A stretch of DNA of 25,472 bases. Origin: an uncultured Pelagibacteraceae bacterium (GTDB taxonomy: Bacteria; Pseudomonadota; Alphaproteobacteria; Pelagibacterales; Pelagibacteraceae). Where the stretch lies: assembly GCA_913052435.1 (NCBI GenBank), contig CAJXDV010000002.1, positions 1 through 25,472 of the forward strand, read 5' to 3'. Positions 7,492 to 16,700 of the stretch are shown piece after piece (position 1 is the stretch's first letter; the number at the start of each line of letters is the position of its first letter). Below the pieces are notes generated by a model. The model had not been told where the DNA came from, did not search any database, and saw only the letters and a list, made by a program, of their open reading frames with translations. A program made the position numbers and the translations under genes.

Positions 7492-9180
7492 TTTAGCTAA
7501 CCATTTTTTCTCATTTTTATTTAAGAAAGGAGAAATTTTTGAGTAAACTTCTAAATGATATTTAAATAAGTAATCATTTTCTTTTTTTGTTAACATTTTA
7601 AAATTAATTAAATCTTTATCAATTGGAGCGAAAGTTAGGTTTTCAAAATTAAGCTTTTTATCATTTCTTTTTATAAAAACTAAGTTTTCAATTCTGATGC
7701 CAAATTTATTTTCAAGATAAAATCCAGGTTCATTGCTTAATATCATTCCTTCAACCAATTTAACTTTATTATTTCGAGATATACTCTGTGGACCTTCGTG
7801 AACATTTAAAAAAAACCCTACTCCATGACCTGTACCATGACGGTAATCTAAACCAATAGATTTTAAGCTTTTTCTTGCTTTTTTATCGATATCTTCGCCA
7901 GTGGTTTGATTATTTATATTACTTAAAGCAACTGCTATATGACCTTTAAGAACTCTGGTAAATAAATCTTTTGTTTTTGCAGATGCATTTGAAAAGCAAA
8001 TAGTTCTGGTAACATCAGTAGTGCCCCACTTATATTGGCCGCCAGAATCTAATAATAATAATTCTTTTTTATTTAATTTTCTATTTGATTTTTTTGTTGA
8101 TCTATAATGAATGATTGCACCATTAGGACCCGATCCAGCAATAGTGTTAAAACTTGGATATAAATAATTATTACTTTTTTTTCTAAAATTTTCTAATTTA
8201 TTTTCAACATATCTTTCGGTGATATTATTTATTTTACAATTCTTAATCCAATATAAAAATTTGGTTAAAGCTACACCATCTTCAATATGCGAATTCAATA
8301 TATTACGAATTTCAATTTTATTTTTGATTGATTTAAAATAATAAATTGGATCAATTCTATCTTTAATGTTAAATTTTGAATTAATCAACTCTTCATTAAG
8401 GACTGAACAAGTTTGGTTATCAATACAAAAGTTACCTTTTTTTTCAATTAAACTTAATATTTCAAAAAATTCATTCTCTTCGTGAAAAGATATTTTTAAT
8501 CTTTTTAATTTTTTCTTAATATTTGAAATTTTATATTTATCAGAAAAAAAATATAACCTTTTATCTTTTGTTAAAATCAATCTACAATTGGCCACAGGAG
8601 AATTTGGAAGATCCTTTCCTCTTATATTTAATAACCAACATACATTTTCACCAGCACTTACAAATAAGTTTTCTATTTTTTTTTTATCTAATAATTTTAA
8701 CACTCTAGTTATTTTTGAATTTGAATTTTCACCAGCAATATCATCATTTAAACTATAAAATTTATTATTATTTAAATTTTTATTATTTTCTTTTTCAAAT
8801 AATTTTTTATTTAGAGGTAATAAAATACATGTATTATCAAAATGATTTTTTAAAGCATTATACGTAGAAAGATTAGGGTCAAAACCAATTAATGGTTTTT
8901 GCTTTGTTTTATTAAAAATATTTTTTGGCAAAACATGTGGTATTTCAAAAATATAAAAATTTTTTCCAGATTCTTTTTTTGCTTGCAGCGTGTATCTTCC
9001 ATCAACAAAAAGATAGTTTTTATTTTTCATTATCAACGCAAATCCTGCAGATCCAGAGAAATTTGAAACCGATTTAAGATTACTTATTTTTGAATATTCA
9101 GTAAAATATTCATCATTTTTTGAAATTAGATATCCGTCAATGTTTTTTTTTAATATTAGTTTTTTTATTTTATCTATCAT
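7483..9180 (-). CDS. pepP: Xaa-Pro aminopeptidase (M24 family, aminopeptidase P)
   Basis: Aminopeptidase P removes the N-terminal residue from peptides with proline in second position. It is cytosolic and uses two metal ions. At 565 residues it belongs to the long, three-domain eukaryote-like form common in Alphaproteobacteria. Two creatinase-like N-terminal domains are followed by the pita-bread domain. The metal ligands are visible: LLLLDSGGQYKWGTTDVTRT gives Asp378 and Asp389, HGTGHGVG gives His452, SNEPGFY gives Glu484, and GIRIENL gives Glu498. The ATG overlaps the end of the helicase gene by four bases (ATGA), so the two are translationally coupled. The 3' end interlocks with ligA over nine bases. 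The peptidase probably serves peptide scavenging. Confidence 0.95.
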   Translation of the reverse strand: MIDKIKKLILKKNIDGYLISKNDEYFTEYSKISNLKSVSNFSGSAGFALIMKNKNYLFVDGRYTLQAKKESGKNFYIFEIPHVLPKNIFNKTKQKPLIGFDPNLSTYNALKNHFDNTCILLPLNKKLFEKENNKNLNNNKFYSLNDDIAGENSNSKITRVLKLLDKKKIENLFVSAGENVCWLLNIRGKDLPNSPVANCRLILTKDKRLYFFSDKYKISNIKKKLKRLKISFHEENEFFEILSLIEKKGNFCIDNQTCSVLNEELINSKFNIKDRIDPIYYFKSIKNKIEIRNILNSHIEDGVALTKFLYWIKNCKINNITERYVENKLENFRKKSNNYLYPSFNTIAGSGPNGAIIHYRSTKKSNRKLNKKELLLLDSGGQYKWGTTDVTRTICFSNASAKTKDLFTRVLKGHIAVALSNINNQTTGEDIDKKARKSLKSIGLDYRHGTGHGVGFFLNVHEGPQSISRNNKVKLVEGMILSNEPGFYLENKFGIRIENLVFIKRNDKKLNFENLTFAPIDKDLINFKMLTKKENDYLFKYHLEVYSKISPFLNKNEKKWLAKLV

Positions 9181-11201
9181 TTTAATTTTTTCTGATATCT
9201 AATCCAACCAGGGCTGCTTTTTTCATTTTCAAAGCCAATATCTTGATTAAACTCAAAGTCTTCTTCTTGTTCTTCTGTAAAGCTATTTTTTTTTTTTACA
9301 TGTTCATCGGGCAACTCATCAATAAATCTTGATGCCATACTATCCATCCAATCACCTTGATAATATCTATTCATTGAAAATGAGATTTTTGCCAATCTTT
9401 TTGCTCTGGTTATTCCCACATAGGCCAATCTTCTTTCTTCTTCTAGGCCGTTTTCTCCTTTTTCTTCTATACTTTTTTGATGTGGGAACAATCCTTCTTC
9501 CCAACCTGGTAGAAAAACAATATCAAATTCTAAACCTTTGGAAGCATGCATAGTCATTAGGTTTACTTTTTCACCCTTCCAGTCTTGATCAAGCGAAGTT
9601 GCAAGGGCAACATGTTCTAGAAAGCTTTCCAAGTTATCAAATTCTTTCATAGCATTTAAAAGCTCTTTAATATTTTCTAATCTATTTTCATTTTCTAGAT
9701 CTTTTTTATTTTTAAGCATTTCACTATATCCAGATTCATCTAATATAATTTGCAGTAATTTATTATGATTAGTTTTGTTTTTTAGATCATTTCTCCATTT
9801 TTCCAGAAAATTTAATAAAGAATTTAATCCAATTTTTGTTTTAGGTTTTATTTTATTTTCTTCAATTAATTTTCTTGATGAAGCTTCTAATGAAAGATAG
9901 CTTTTTTTTGCATATTCATTAATTAATTTGATTGTTGTATCTCCTATAGATCTTTTGGGAACATTTATTATTCTTTCAAAAGATAAGTCATCTAATGGTT
10001 GATAAACTGATCTTAAGTAAGCAACACAGTCTTTAATTTCTGCTCTTTCATAAAATTTTGTACCACCAATTATTCTGTATGGAATGCCTACTTTTAGAAA
10101 TCTTTCTTCAAATTCACGCGTTTGAAATATTGCTCTAACTAAAATTGCCATTTCATTTAATGAGTATTTTTTTTTAAGAAATTCGATTTCCGAACCTATA
10201 TCGATTGCCTCATCTTTTGCATTCCTAAAACAATTTAAACTTATTAATTCACCTTCATCTTGATTAGAAAATAAATTTTTTCCTACTCTATTTTGATTAT
10301 TCTCAATTAGTTTCGATGCCACATTTAAAATATTTTGTGTAGATCTGTAATTTTTCTCTAATCGAATTATTTTTGTATTTTCATATATTTTATCAAATTC
10401 TAAAAAATTTTTAATTTCTGCTCCTCGCCAACTGTAAATTGATTGATCGTCATCGCCTACACAGCAAATATTTTGATTATATTTTGCCAAATGTTTAAGC
10501 CATTCACTTTGAATAAAATTAGTGTCTTGATATTCATCAACTAAAATATATTTAAATTTTTTTGAATACATCTCAGATATATCTTTATATTTTTCGAAAA
10601 TTTTTACAGTATGAAGTATTAAGTCACTAAAATCTGCAGCATTTAAGTCTATTAATTTTTGCTGATAAATTTTGTATATATTTAAAAAATTTTTCTCTAA
10701 AGGATCTTTTCTCTTAAGAGTTACATCGTTAGGATAGAAACCTTTATTTTTCCACTTATCAATAATTGCCAAAATATATTTAGGTGAAATTTTTTTTATA
10801 TCAACATTTTCTGCTTTACATATATTTTTAATTAACTTTATCTGATCTTCTTGATCCATAATTGAAAAGTTAGATTTAAGTCCAACTGCAGCAGCATGTT
10901 TTCTAAGCAATTTAGCACTTATTGAATGAAATGTTCCAAGCCACGGTAGTCCTGTTGCTTCTTTTTTGAGTAATTTTGATACTCTTATTTGCATTTCTTT
11001 GGCCGCTTTATTTGTAAATGTTACGGCTAATATTTGATTGGGAAATGCTTTATTTTTTCTAATAATGTGTGCAATTCTTGAAGTTAAAACTCTAGTTTTT
11101 CCTGAACCAGCCCCTGCAACAATTAATAGTGGACCATTAAGGTGGGAAACGGCTTCTTTTTGATTTTCATTTAAATTATTATAATATTCTGAATTTAACA
11201 T
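9177..11201 (-). CDS. uvrD: DNA helicase II, UvrD/PcrA family
   Basis: This is a superfamily 1A 3'-5' DNA helicase used in nucleotide-excision and mismatch repair. Domain 1A starts at LNENQKEAVSHLNGPLLIVAG, with the Walker A motif GAGSGKT at residues 30-36. Further motifs are AVTFTNKAAKEMQ (Ia), ILVDEYQDTNFIQSEWL (II), CCVGDDDQSIYSWRGA (III), LEKNYRST (IV), VNLMTMHASKGLEFDIVFLPGWEEGLFP (V) and EEERRLAYVGITRAK (VI). The length of 674 residues is somewhat short of typical UvrD because the C-terminal linker and Tudor-like domain are reduced. The remaining tail ends in SPGWIRYQKKLK, which may be the residue of that domain. A TATACT at 11214-11219 (minus strand) sits only about a dozen bases before the ATG, so the leader may be very short. 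The gene diverges from the asmA-like gene. Confidence 0.96.
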   Translation of the reverse strand: MLNSEYYNNLNENQKEAVSHLNGPLLIVAGAGSGKTRVLTSRIAHIIRKNKAFPNQILAVTFTNKAAKEMQIRVSKLLKKEATGLPWLGTFHSISAKLLRKHAAAVGLKSNFSIMDQEDQIKLIKNICKAENVDIKKISPKYILAIIDKWKNKGFYPNDVTLKRKDPLEKNFLNIYKIYQQKLIDLNAADFSDLILHTVKIFEKYKDISEMYSKKFKYILVDEYQDTNFIQSEWLKHLAKYNQNICCVGDDDQSIYSWRGAEIKNFLEFDKIYENTKIIRLEKNYRSTQNILNVASKLIENNQNRVGKNLFSNQDEGELISLNCFRNAKDEAIDIGSEIEFLKKKYSLNEMAILVRAIFQTREFEERFLKVGIPYRIIGGTKFYERAEIKDCVAYLRSVYQPLDDLSFERIINVPKRSIGDTTIKLINEYAKKSYLSLEASSRKLIEENKIKPKTKIGLNSLLNFLEKWRNDLKNKTNHNKLLQIILDESGYSEMLKNKKDLENENRLENIKELLNAMKEFDNLESFLEHVALATSLDQDWKGEKVNLMTMHASKGLEFDIVFLPGWEEGLFPHQKSIEEKGENGLEEERRLAYVGITRAKRLAKISFSMNRYYQGDWMDSMASRFIDELPDEHVKKKNSFTEEQEEDFEFNQDIGFENEKSSPGWIRYQKKLK

Positions 11202-11236
11202 TTATTTTTTTGTAGTATAAGCCATATTAATTTTCC

Positions 11237-12604
11237 ATGAAGAAAAGAAAAAAGATTAACACTTTCTCAATTGTAATATTTTCCATCATAGCAATTTTTT
11301 CAATAATTATATTTTTATCATTACCAGTTTTATTTAATTATGAAAGTCTAGAAAATGAAATAGAAAATAAATTTTATAAGGAATTTAAGATTAATTTAGA
11401 AATTAAAGATAAAGTTTCTTACAAAATACTGCCTGCACCACATTTGTTAATTGAAAACGCAACGCTAGATTTAAATAAAAATAATTCAAAATCTATGCTT
11501 GTAGAAATTAACAATTTAAAAATATTTATACCGATGCAAAACATATTTTCAAAATTCAATATAAGAATGAATTATTTAGAAATTAAAAAAGCAAATTTTT
11601 ATTTTAAAAAAAAAGATGTTAAAGATTTTAGAGATCATATGTTTAATAGAATTAACAAACCTATCAGAATTAAAGAAAGTAATTTTTTTTATCTAGATGA
11701 AGAAAGTAATATTATTTTAATATCACCAATATATAGCTTGGAATATTTAATAGATATTAAAAATAAAGTTAAAAAACTACTAATTAACGGAAATATATTC
11801 GATATAGAATATAAATCTTCTTGGAAAAAATTTTATGATGTTCCTGATAAAACATTCAACGAAATTAAATTTAAAAATCCAAATTTAAAAATAACAAATA
11901 ATTTTACTTTTAAAGATGAATCCAATTATTTAGGAAATAGTTTAGTTACTTATTTAAATGAAAATATTGGAATTACATATAAATTCGAGAAAGATAGAAT
12001 ATTAATCAAGCCATCTTCTAAACTAAAAAAACAAAAAATTAAAATATTTTCAGATATTGGTTTAAATCCTTTTTATTTTGACATGCAAATTACTTTAGTT
12101 GATAAGAATTCTAAATTTCTAATAGATTATTTTTTAAATTACTTATTTAATGCTGATGAAAATTTTTTAGAAAATCTAAGCGGTAAATTGACATTAATTT
12201 TAGATGATTTAGATAATGAAATAATAGACAGTGGTAAAATAAATTTACTTTTTGATGAAAAATCAATTGTAATAATTAACTCAATTTTTAAAATAAATGA
12301 TGTTGGTATTATAAATTCTAATTTTAAATACTATGAAAAAGAAGGTGAATTAATATTTAGCTCAAGTAATGTACTTGAAATAGAAAATAATGTTGAATTT
12401 GCAAGAAAATTTCAATTACCTTTCAAGAATACTAGAAAAATAAACAAAATTTTTTTTGATTTAATGAAAAATGTTAATAATAATGAGATTTCAATTTCAA
12501 ATATTCATATAAATAAAATCAATCAAGACCAAAAAGACAATGAATTTTACATTATAAAAAATATTCAAATTCTTAAATCAATTTTAAAAAAAATCCTGAT
12601 TTAA
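11237..12604 (+). CDS. AsmA-family envelope protein
   Basis: AsmA-like proteins are inner-membrane-anchored periplasmic proteins with a bridge-like fold implicated in moving phospholipids or supporting outer-membrane biogenesis. The 455-residue product has a basic N-terminus, one membrane segment at about residues 9-32 (FSIVIFSIIAIFSIIIFLSL), and then the AsmA N-terminal domain pattern KINLEIKDKVSYKILPAPHLLIENATLDL with the typical Y-x-LP-xP-x-LxI motif. The rest is rich in alternating hydrophobic beta strands and very asparagine/lysine-rich. It is shorter than E. coli AsmA. The last four bases interlock with the fumC stop. I am confident of the family but not of any specific substrate. Confidence 0.82.
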   Translation: MKKRKKINTFSIVIFSIIAIFSIIIFLSLPVLFNYESLENEIENKFYKEFKINLEIKDKVSYKILPAPHLLIENATLDLNKNNSKSMLVEINNLKIFIPMQNIFSKFNIRMNYLEIKKANFYFKKKDVKDFRDHMFNRINKPIRIKESNFFYLDEESNIILISPIYSLEYLIDIKNKVKKLLINGNIFDIEYKSSWKKFYDVPDKTFNEIKFKNPNLKITNNFTFKDESNYLGNSLVTYLNENIGITYKFEKDRILIKPSSKLKKQKIKIFSDIGLNPFYFDMQITLVDKNSKFLIDYFLNYLFNADENFLENLSGKLTLILDDLDNEIIDSGKINLLFDEKSIVIINSIFKINDVGIINSNFKYYEKEGELIFSSSNVLEIENNVEFARKFQLPFKNTRKINKIFFDLMKNVNNNEISISNIHINKINQDQKDNEFYIIKNIQILKSILKKILI

Positions 12605-13989
12605 TTCGGGCCAATCATTTTTTTTGGATCTACAAATTTGTCGTAATCTTTCTCAGATATTAATCCTGATTTTATAGCCTCATCTTTTAATCTTGTATTA
12701 TTTTTTAATGCTTTTTTTGCAATTTTGGCAGCATTGTCGTATCCAATTTTTGGAGCTAGCGCCGTTACAAGCATTAAAGAATTATCTAAATGTTCTTTAA
12801 TCTTAGTTTTGTTGGCTTTGATACCTTTAACACAATATAAGCAAAAATTTTTTACACTATCACTCATTATATCAATTGATTGTAAAATGTTGTAAGCAAT
12901 CAGTGGTTTGAATACATTTAACTCAAAGTGTCCATGTGTGCCAGCAATTGATATACCGGTATGATTTCCAATAACTTTTACACAAACCATGGTTACTGCT
13001 TCACATTGTGTTGGGTTTACTTTGCCGGGCATAATGGAAGATCCGGGTTCATTTTCAGGCAATATTAATTCACCATAACCTGCCCTAGGTCCAGATCCAA
13101 GAAATCTGATATCGTTAGAAATTTTCATTAAAGCAACCGCACAAGAATTAAGCGCACCAGAAAAGCTAACTATCGCATCATGTGCCGCTAACTCTGAAAA
13201 TTTATTAGGAGCCGGTTTAAAGGATATTTTACAATATTTGCTAATTTCTCTAACAATTTTTTTATCAAAATTTTTTTTAGTATTCATTCCAGTTCCTACA
13301 GCAGTACCTCCCTGCGCCAAATACAAAACGTCCTTTAAAGAGTATTTAATTCTTTCTAAACTCTTTTTTATTTGTTCATTATAGCCTGAAAATTCTTGTC
13401 CTAAAGTGAGTGGAGTTGCATCTTGTAAATGTGTTCTTCCAATTTTTACTATATTTTTGAATTCATTTGATTTTTTTTTTAATATTTCTTCTAATAATTT
13501 TAGATTTGGTAATAATTTTTTTATTGTTTCTGCTGCTATAGAAATATGCATTGCTGTAGGAAAAACATCATTTGTGGACTGAGATTTATTAACATGATCA
13601 TTTGGGTGAACTGGTTTTTTAGATCCTTTTTTTCCTCCAAGTATTTCGATAGCTCTATTTGCAATTACTTCATTTACATTCATATTTGTTTGAGTTCCGG
13701 AACCAGTCTGCCATACTTTTAGTGGAAAATTGTCATCAAACTTTCCAGATATAACTTCATTTGATGCTTTTATTATTGCTTTAGCAATTTTACTTGGAAT
13801 TAACTTATCTTTTGAATGAACAATTGCAGCAGATCTTTTTATTATAGCAATCGATTTTATAATTGATGGATTAACTAGAATCTTTCCAATATCAAAATAT
13901 TTATCTGATCTTTGTGTTGAGGCTCCCCAATATTTATCTGCAGGAACGTTTATTTCACCAATACTATCAAATTCTTTTCTTAATTTCAT
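12601..13989 (-). CDS. fumC: Fumarate hydratase class II
   Basis: Class II fumarase converts fumarate to L-malate in the TCA cycle without an iron-sulfur cluster. The 462-residue length is standard. Conserved blocks are VWQTGSGTQTNMNVNEVI near residues 92-109, HPNDHVNKSQSTNDVFPTAMH, GRTHLQDATPLTLGQEFSGY with the catalytic His187, and the superfamily signature GSSIMPGKVNPTQCE from residue 316, which contains the active-site serine. The oxygen-stable, iron-free class fits an aerobic, iron-poor marine cell. Its 3' end interlocks with the asmA-like gene, and its promoter must lie in the 62-base gap shared with the divergent pyrophosphohydrolase gene. The closely related aspartase and argininosuccinate lyase are excluded by the fumarase-specific blocks. 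Confidence 0.97.
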   Translation of the reverse strand: MKLRKEFDSIGEINVPADKYWGASTQRSDKYFDIGKILVNPSIIKSIAIIKRSAAIVHSKDKLIPSKIAKAIIKASNEVISGKFDDNFPLKVWQTGSGTQTNMNVNEVIANRAIEILGGKKGSKKPVHPNDHVNKSQSTNDVFPTAMHISIAAETIKKLLPNLKLLEEILKKKSNEFKNIVKIGRTHLQDATPLTLGQEFSGYNEQIKKSLERIKYSLKDVLYLAQGGTAVGTGMNTKKNFDKKIVREISKYCKISFKPAPNKFSELAAHDAIVSFSGALNSCAVALMKISNDIRFLGSGPRAGYGELILPENEPGSSIMPGKVNPTQCEAVTMVCVKVIGNHTGISIAGTHGHFELNVFKPLIAYNILQSIDIMSDSVKNFCLYCVKGIKANKTKIKEHLDNSLMLVTALAPKIGYDNAAKIAKKALKNNTRLKDEAIKSGLISEKDYDKFVDPKKMIGPN

Positions 13990-13993
13990 TTAT

Positions 13994-14024
13994 TTGAATA
14001 ATTAAAGTAATTTATTTATATACT
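13994..14024 (+). promoter_or_regulatory. Candidate sigma-70 promoter for the small pyrophosphohydrolase gene
   Basis: TTGAAT at 13994-13999 and TATACT at 14019-14024 are separated by 19 bases, which is slightly long. They lie in the divergent gap between fumC and the gene starting at 14052. Chance matches are frequent in DNA this rich in A and T. Confidence 0.35.
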
Positions 14025-14042
14025 AGTTTTAATAATTCTTAC

Positions 14043-14047
14043 AGGAG
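14043..14047 (+). promoter_or_regulatory. Shine-Dalgarno AGGAG
   Basis: AGGAG is placed four bases before the ATG at 14052. It is one of the few strong ribosome-binding sites in the window and fixes the start of the MazG-like gene. Confidence 0.75.
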
Positions 14048-14051
14048 TAAA

Positions 14052-14423
14052 ATGACAAACTTTCAAAAAGTAAAAACATTTATGGAAATATTTGGGCAAG
14101 AAGTTAAATCTAAACCCTCATTTAGTTCAGAGAAAATAAATGATTTAAGATATAACTTGATCAAAGAAGAACTTGCAGAATTTAAAGAAGCAATTGATAA
14201 AAAAGATTTGTTAGAAGTTGCCGATGCCTTAACTGATTTATTATATGTCACTTATGGAGCAGGGCACGCATTTGGAATAAATTTAGATGATTGTTTTAAT
14301 GAAGTTCAAAATTCTAACATGAGCAAATTAGGAACTGATGGTAAGCCAATTTATAATGAGGCCGGAAAAGTGATGAAAGGACCTAATTACTTTAAACCAG
14401 ATTTATCAAAATTTGTGAAATAG
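14052..14423 (+). CDS. MazG/PRA-PH-like nucleotide pyrophosphohydrolase
   Basis: The 123-residue protein resembles the all-alpha NTP pyrophosphatase group (MazG, HisE/PRA-PH). These enzymes hydrolyse nucleoside triphosphates or phosphoribosyl-ATP between the alpha and beta phosphates. The acidic metal-binding helices are visible as IKEELAEFKEAI (Glu39, Glu40, Glu43) and LLEVADALTDLLYVTYG (Glu55, Asp58, Asp62). The C-terminal block NSNMSKLGTDGKP...GKVMKGPNYFKPDL is typical of a stand-alone subgroup of this family that is not the histidine-pathway HisE. The substrate is not evident; house-cleaning of damaged nucleotides is a reasonable guess. It stands between fumC (divergent) and ygfZ (convergent), with only two bases between its stop codon and that of ygfZ. 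Confidence 0.78.
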   Translation: MTNFQKVKTFMEIFGQEVKSKPSFSSEKINDLRYNLIKEELAEFKEAIDKKDLLEVADALTDLLYVTYGAGHAFGINLDDCFNEVQNSNMSKLGTDGKPIYNEAGKVMKGPNYFKPDLSKFVK

Positions 14424-14425
14424 TT

Positions 14426-15307
14426 CTATAACCATTCAGGTTTTTGAACTTTAATTATTGCATTTCCACATTTATAGATATCATCAAAATTAAATTTATT
14501 ATTTTGAAATTTTATTAAAGCAAAAGGATTTTGATTATTAATAAGCAATTTTCCTATTTCTTTATCCTCTAAAATAATTTCTTCACTATTAATTTTTCCC
14601 TCTAAAACTTTGATTGCAAAAAGTCTATTGTTAAGTTTTTCTTTAAGTTTAATTCTTGTAGTATTTTCTTGACCCACATAACATCCTTTTTTGAAGTCTA
14701 TACCGTTCAATTCTTCGAAATTACATTCAATTCCGAAAATTTTATTTTGAAGATTTTGATTGTCAATTTGAGAAATGCCAAGCTCATGACTATGTCTGTA
14801 ATAATCTTCGACATTTGCTGTTTTCAATTCTAGTTTTTTTAAAGATAAATATAACTTCTCTAAATTAATAATTAATCTTGCTCCTAAATTTTTGGATCTT
14901 GGATCTAAAAAAATTGGGTCTTCACGAAATTTTATTGTCCATCCTTCTTGATCTTTAGAATTATCCAAAGTTAAAAACTTTTCTTTGCTTAATGCCGCTA
15001 CCACAAATTCATTGCTGAGATTTAATATTTCAACTTTAGATCTCAATTTATATAAATTTAATTGTTTATAAAGTTGATCAATATTTTTTTTTTCACAGTC
15101 TAAAAAGTATCCAGCTTTATGTTTAATTATTAAAAAATCAAAAAGATATTTTCCTTGTGGAGTTAACAAAGCTGAAAAGCAGCTCATATCATTTGTTACT
15201 TTTTCAATATTATTTGTAATGATGTTTTGTAGAAATTCTTTAACATCATCGCCATTTAGATAAAGAAGGCCTCTATCCTCCAATATATAAACATCATTTT
15301 TTTTCAT
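14426..15307 (-). CDS. ygfZ: Folate-binding protein of the YgfZ/GcvT family
   Basis: YgfZ (IBA57-type) proteins bind tetrahydrofolate and support the assembly or repair of certain Fe-S enzymes. The fold resembles the glycine-cleavage T protein. The diagnostic signature is KGCYVGQE at residues 207-214, with the conserved cysteine, followed by TTRIK. The N-terminus LEDRGLLYLNGDDVKEFLQNIITNNI matches the family's RGLLxVxGxDAxxFLQxxxTND start. SALLTPQGKYLFDFLI and the HELGI block also fit. The length of 293 residues is normal. It is separated by 43 bases from the divergent amidohydrolase gene, so the promoters overlap. GcvT itself is excluded by the KGCYxGQE motif and the short length. Confidence 0.9.
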   Translation of the reverse strand: MKKNDVYILEDRGLLYLNGDDVKEFLQNIITNNIEKVTNDMSCFSALLTPQGKYLFDFLIIKHKAGYFLDCEKKNIDQLYKQLNLYKLRSKVEILNLSNEFVVAALSKEKFLTLDNSKDQEGWTIKFREDPIFLDPRSKNLGARLIINLEKLYLSLKKLELKTANVEDYYRHSHELGISQIDNQNLQNKIFGIECNFEELNGIDFKKGCYVGQENTTRIKLKEKLNNRLFAIKVLEGKINSEEIILEDKEIGKLLINNQNPFALIKFQNNKFNFDDIYKCGNAIIKVQKPEWL

Positions 15308-15309
15308 AA

Positions 15310-15336
15310 TTGATTGATCTTAATTAATAATATAAT
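15310..15336 (+). promoter_or_regulatory. Candidate promoter for the dihydroorotase-like gene
   Basis: A perfect TATAAT lies at 15331-15336 and TTGATT at 15310-15315 with a short 15-base spacer. Transcription from here would start about eight bases before the ATG at 15351, giving a nearly leaderless mRNA. That agrees with the absence of a Shine-Dalgarno sequence. AT richness makes a chance match possible. Confidence 0.35.
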
Positions 15337-15350
15337 TACTTTTTTTATAA

Positions 15351-16655
15351 ATGTTAGATCTAATAATAAAGAATGGAAAATGTTTTATTCAGGAAGATTT
15401 CAACAATGTTGAAATAGGCATAAAAAATGGAAAAATTGTTAAAGTTGGAAATATTGATACCGAGGCTAAAGAAATTATCGATGCAAAAAACCTGCTTGTT
15501 TTGCCAGGCTGTATAGATACTCAAGTTCACTTTAGAGAGCCAGGTTCTACAGATGCAGAAGATCTTAATACAGGAAGTAGGGCAGCAATACTCGGTGGTA
15601 TAACCTCAGTATTTGAGATGCCGAATACAAACCCACCGACTTCAAATAAAAAAGAATTTGAAAAAAAATTAAATTTGGCAAGAGGAAGAATGTACACAAA
15701 TCATGCTTTCTATTTTGGTGCAACGCCAGATAATTATAAAGAACTCTCAGATTTAAAAAATTTAGTTGGATGTTGTGGGATTAAATTATTTGCTGGATCT
15801 TCTACTGGTAATTTATTGGTAGATAAAGAAAAAGATATTGAAAATGTATTTAAGCATGCATCAAAAATTGTATCAGTCCATTCAGAAGACGAGGAAATTT
15901 TAAATTTAAGAAAAAAACTCAGAGAAATTGGGAATGTTCAATCCCATAATATTTGGAGAAATCCTGAATGTTCAATTTCATCTACTAGAAAAATTGTCAG
16001 AATTGCAAAAAAATATAATAAAAAAGTTCACATATTGCACATCACAACTAAAGAAGAAGTTGATTTTCTATATCAAAATAAAGGAAATTTGACTTTTGAA
16101 ATTACTCCACAACATTTAACTCTATCAGCTCCTGATTGCTATAATGAGCTAGGAACATATGCTCAAATGAACCCGCCCATTAGAGAAAATAGCCATCAAG
16201 AAAGATTATGGTATGCTGTAAAAAATAATATAAATGATCTAATTGGCTCAGATCATGCTCCTCATCTTAAGGAAAAAAAAGACAAACAGTATCCTGATAC
16301 ACCATCTGGGATGCCGGGAGTTCAAACATTATTACCTATTATGTTAAATCATGTAAATGAAGAAAAATTGACTATTAAACAATTAATAAGATTAATTTGT
16401 GAAAATCCTGTTAAAATTTTTGGCATACAAAATAAAGGATATATTAAAGAAAATTTTGACGCAGATTTAACTTTGATTGATATGAATAAAGTTACCATTA
16501 TTGATAATAAACATATCGCAAGCAAATGTGGGTGGACACCATTTCATGGTAAAAAGGTAAAAGGTTTTCCAGTTTTTACGATAATTTTAGGAAAAATAAA
16601 AATGGATAACGGAAAAATTATTGGAGAACCAAGTGGTTTACCTATAAAATTTTAA
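15351..16655 (+). CDS. pyrC: Dihydroorotase-family amidohydrolase
   Basis: Dihydroorotase closes carbamoyl-aspartate to dihydroorotate in pyrimidine synthesis. The 434-residue protein is a cyclic amidohydrolase of the class I dihydroorotase/allantoinase/hydantoinase group. Features in order are the N-terminal beta-sandwich start DLIIKNGKCF, the metal motif LPGCIDTQVHFREPGSTDAEDL, RAAILGGITSVFEMPNTNPPT, the GIKLFAGSSTG segment, histidines in SVHSEDEE and HILHITTKEE, and IGSDHAPH with the catalytic aspartate, followed by PSGMPGVQTLLPIML. The first histidine of the usual HxH is Gln59 (QVH), which I recall as common in the alphaproteobacterial branch annotated as dihydroorotase. The downstream neighbour is a PuuE-type gene, so a ureide or hydantoin substrate is an alternative. 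Confidence 0.82.
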   Translation: MLDLIIKNGKCFIQEDFNNVEIGIKNGKIVKVGNIDTEAKEIIDAKNLLVLPGCIDTQVHFREPGSTDAEDLNTGSRAAILGGITSVFEMPNTNPPTSNKKEFEKKLNLARGRMYTNHAFYFGATPDNYKELSDLKNLVGCCGIKLFAGSSTGNLLVDKEKDIENVFKHASKIVSVHSEDEEILNLRKKLREIGNVQSHNIWRNPECSISSTRKIVRIAKKYNKKVHILHITTKEEVDFLYQNKGNLTFEITPQHLTLSAPDCYNELGTYAQMNPPIRENSHQERLWYAVKNNINDLIGSDHAPHLKEKKDKQYPDTPSGMPGVQTLLPIMLNHVNEEKLTIKQLIRLICENPVKIFGIQNKGYIKENFDADLTLIDMNKVTIIDNKHIASKCGWTPFHGKKVKGFPVFTIILGKIKMDNGKIIGEPSGLPIKF

Positions 16656-16700
16656 AATATTTTTTTTCAAATATGATTAAATATTAAATAAAATAATTTT

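Noticed and set aside
9329..9553. Plus-strand frame opposite the helicase gene
   Set aside because: Hydrophobic antisense translation over helicase motifs V and VI.
13990..14051. tRNA or small RNA in the fumC spacer
   Set aside because: Only 62 AT-rich bases; no cloverleaf or stable hairpin was seen.
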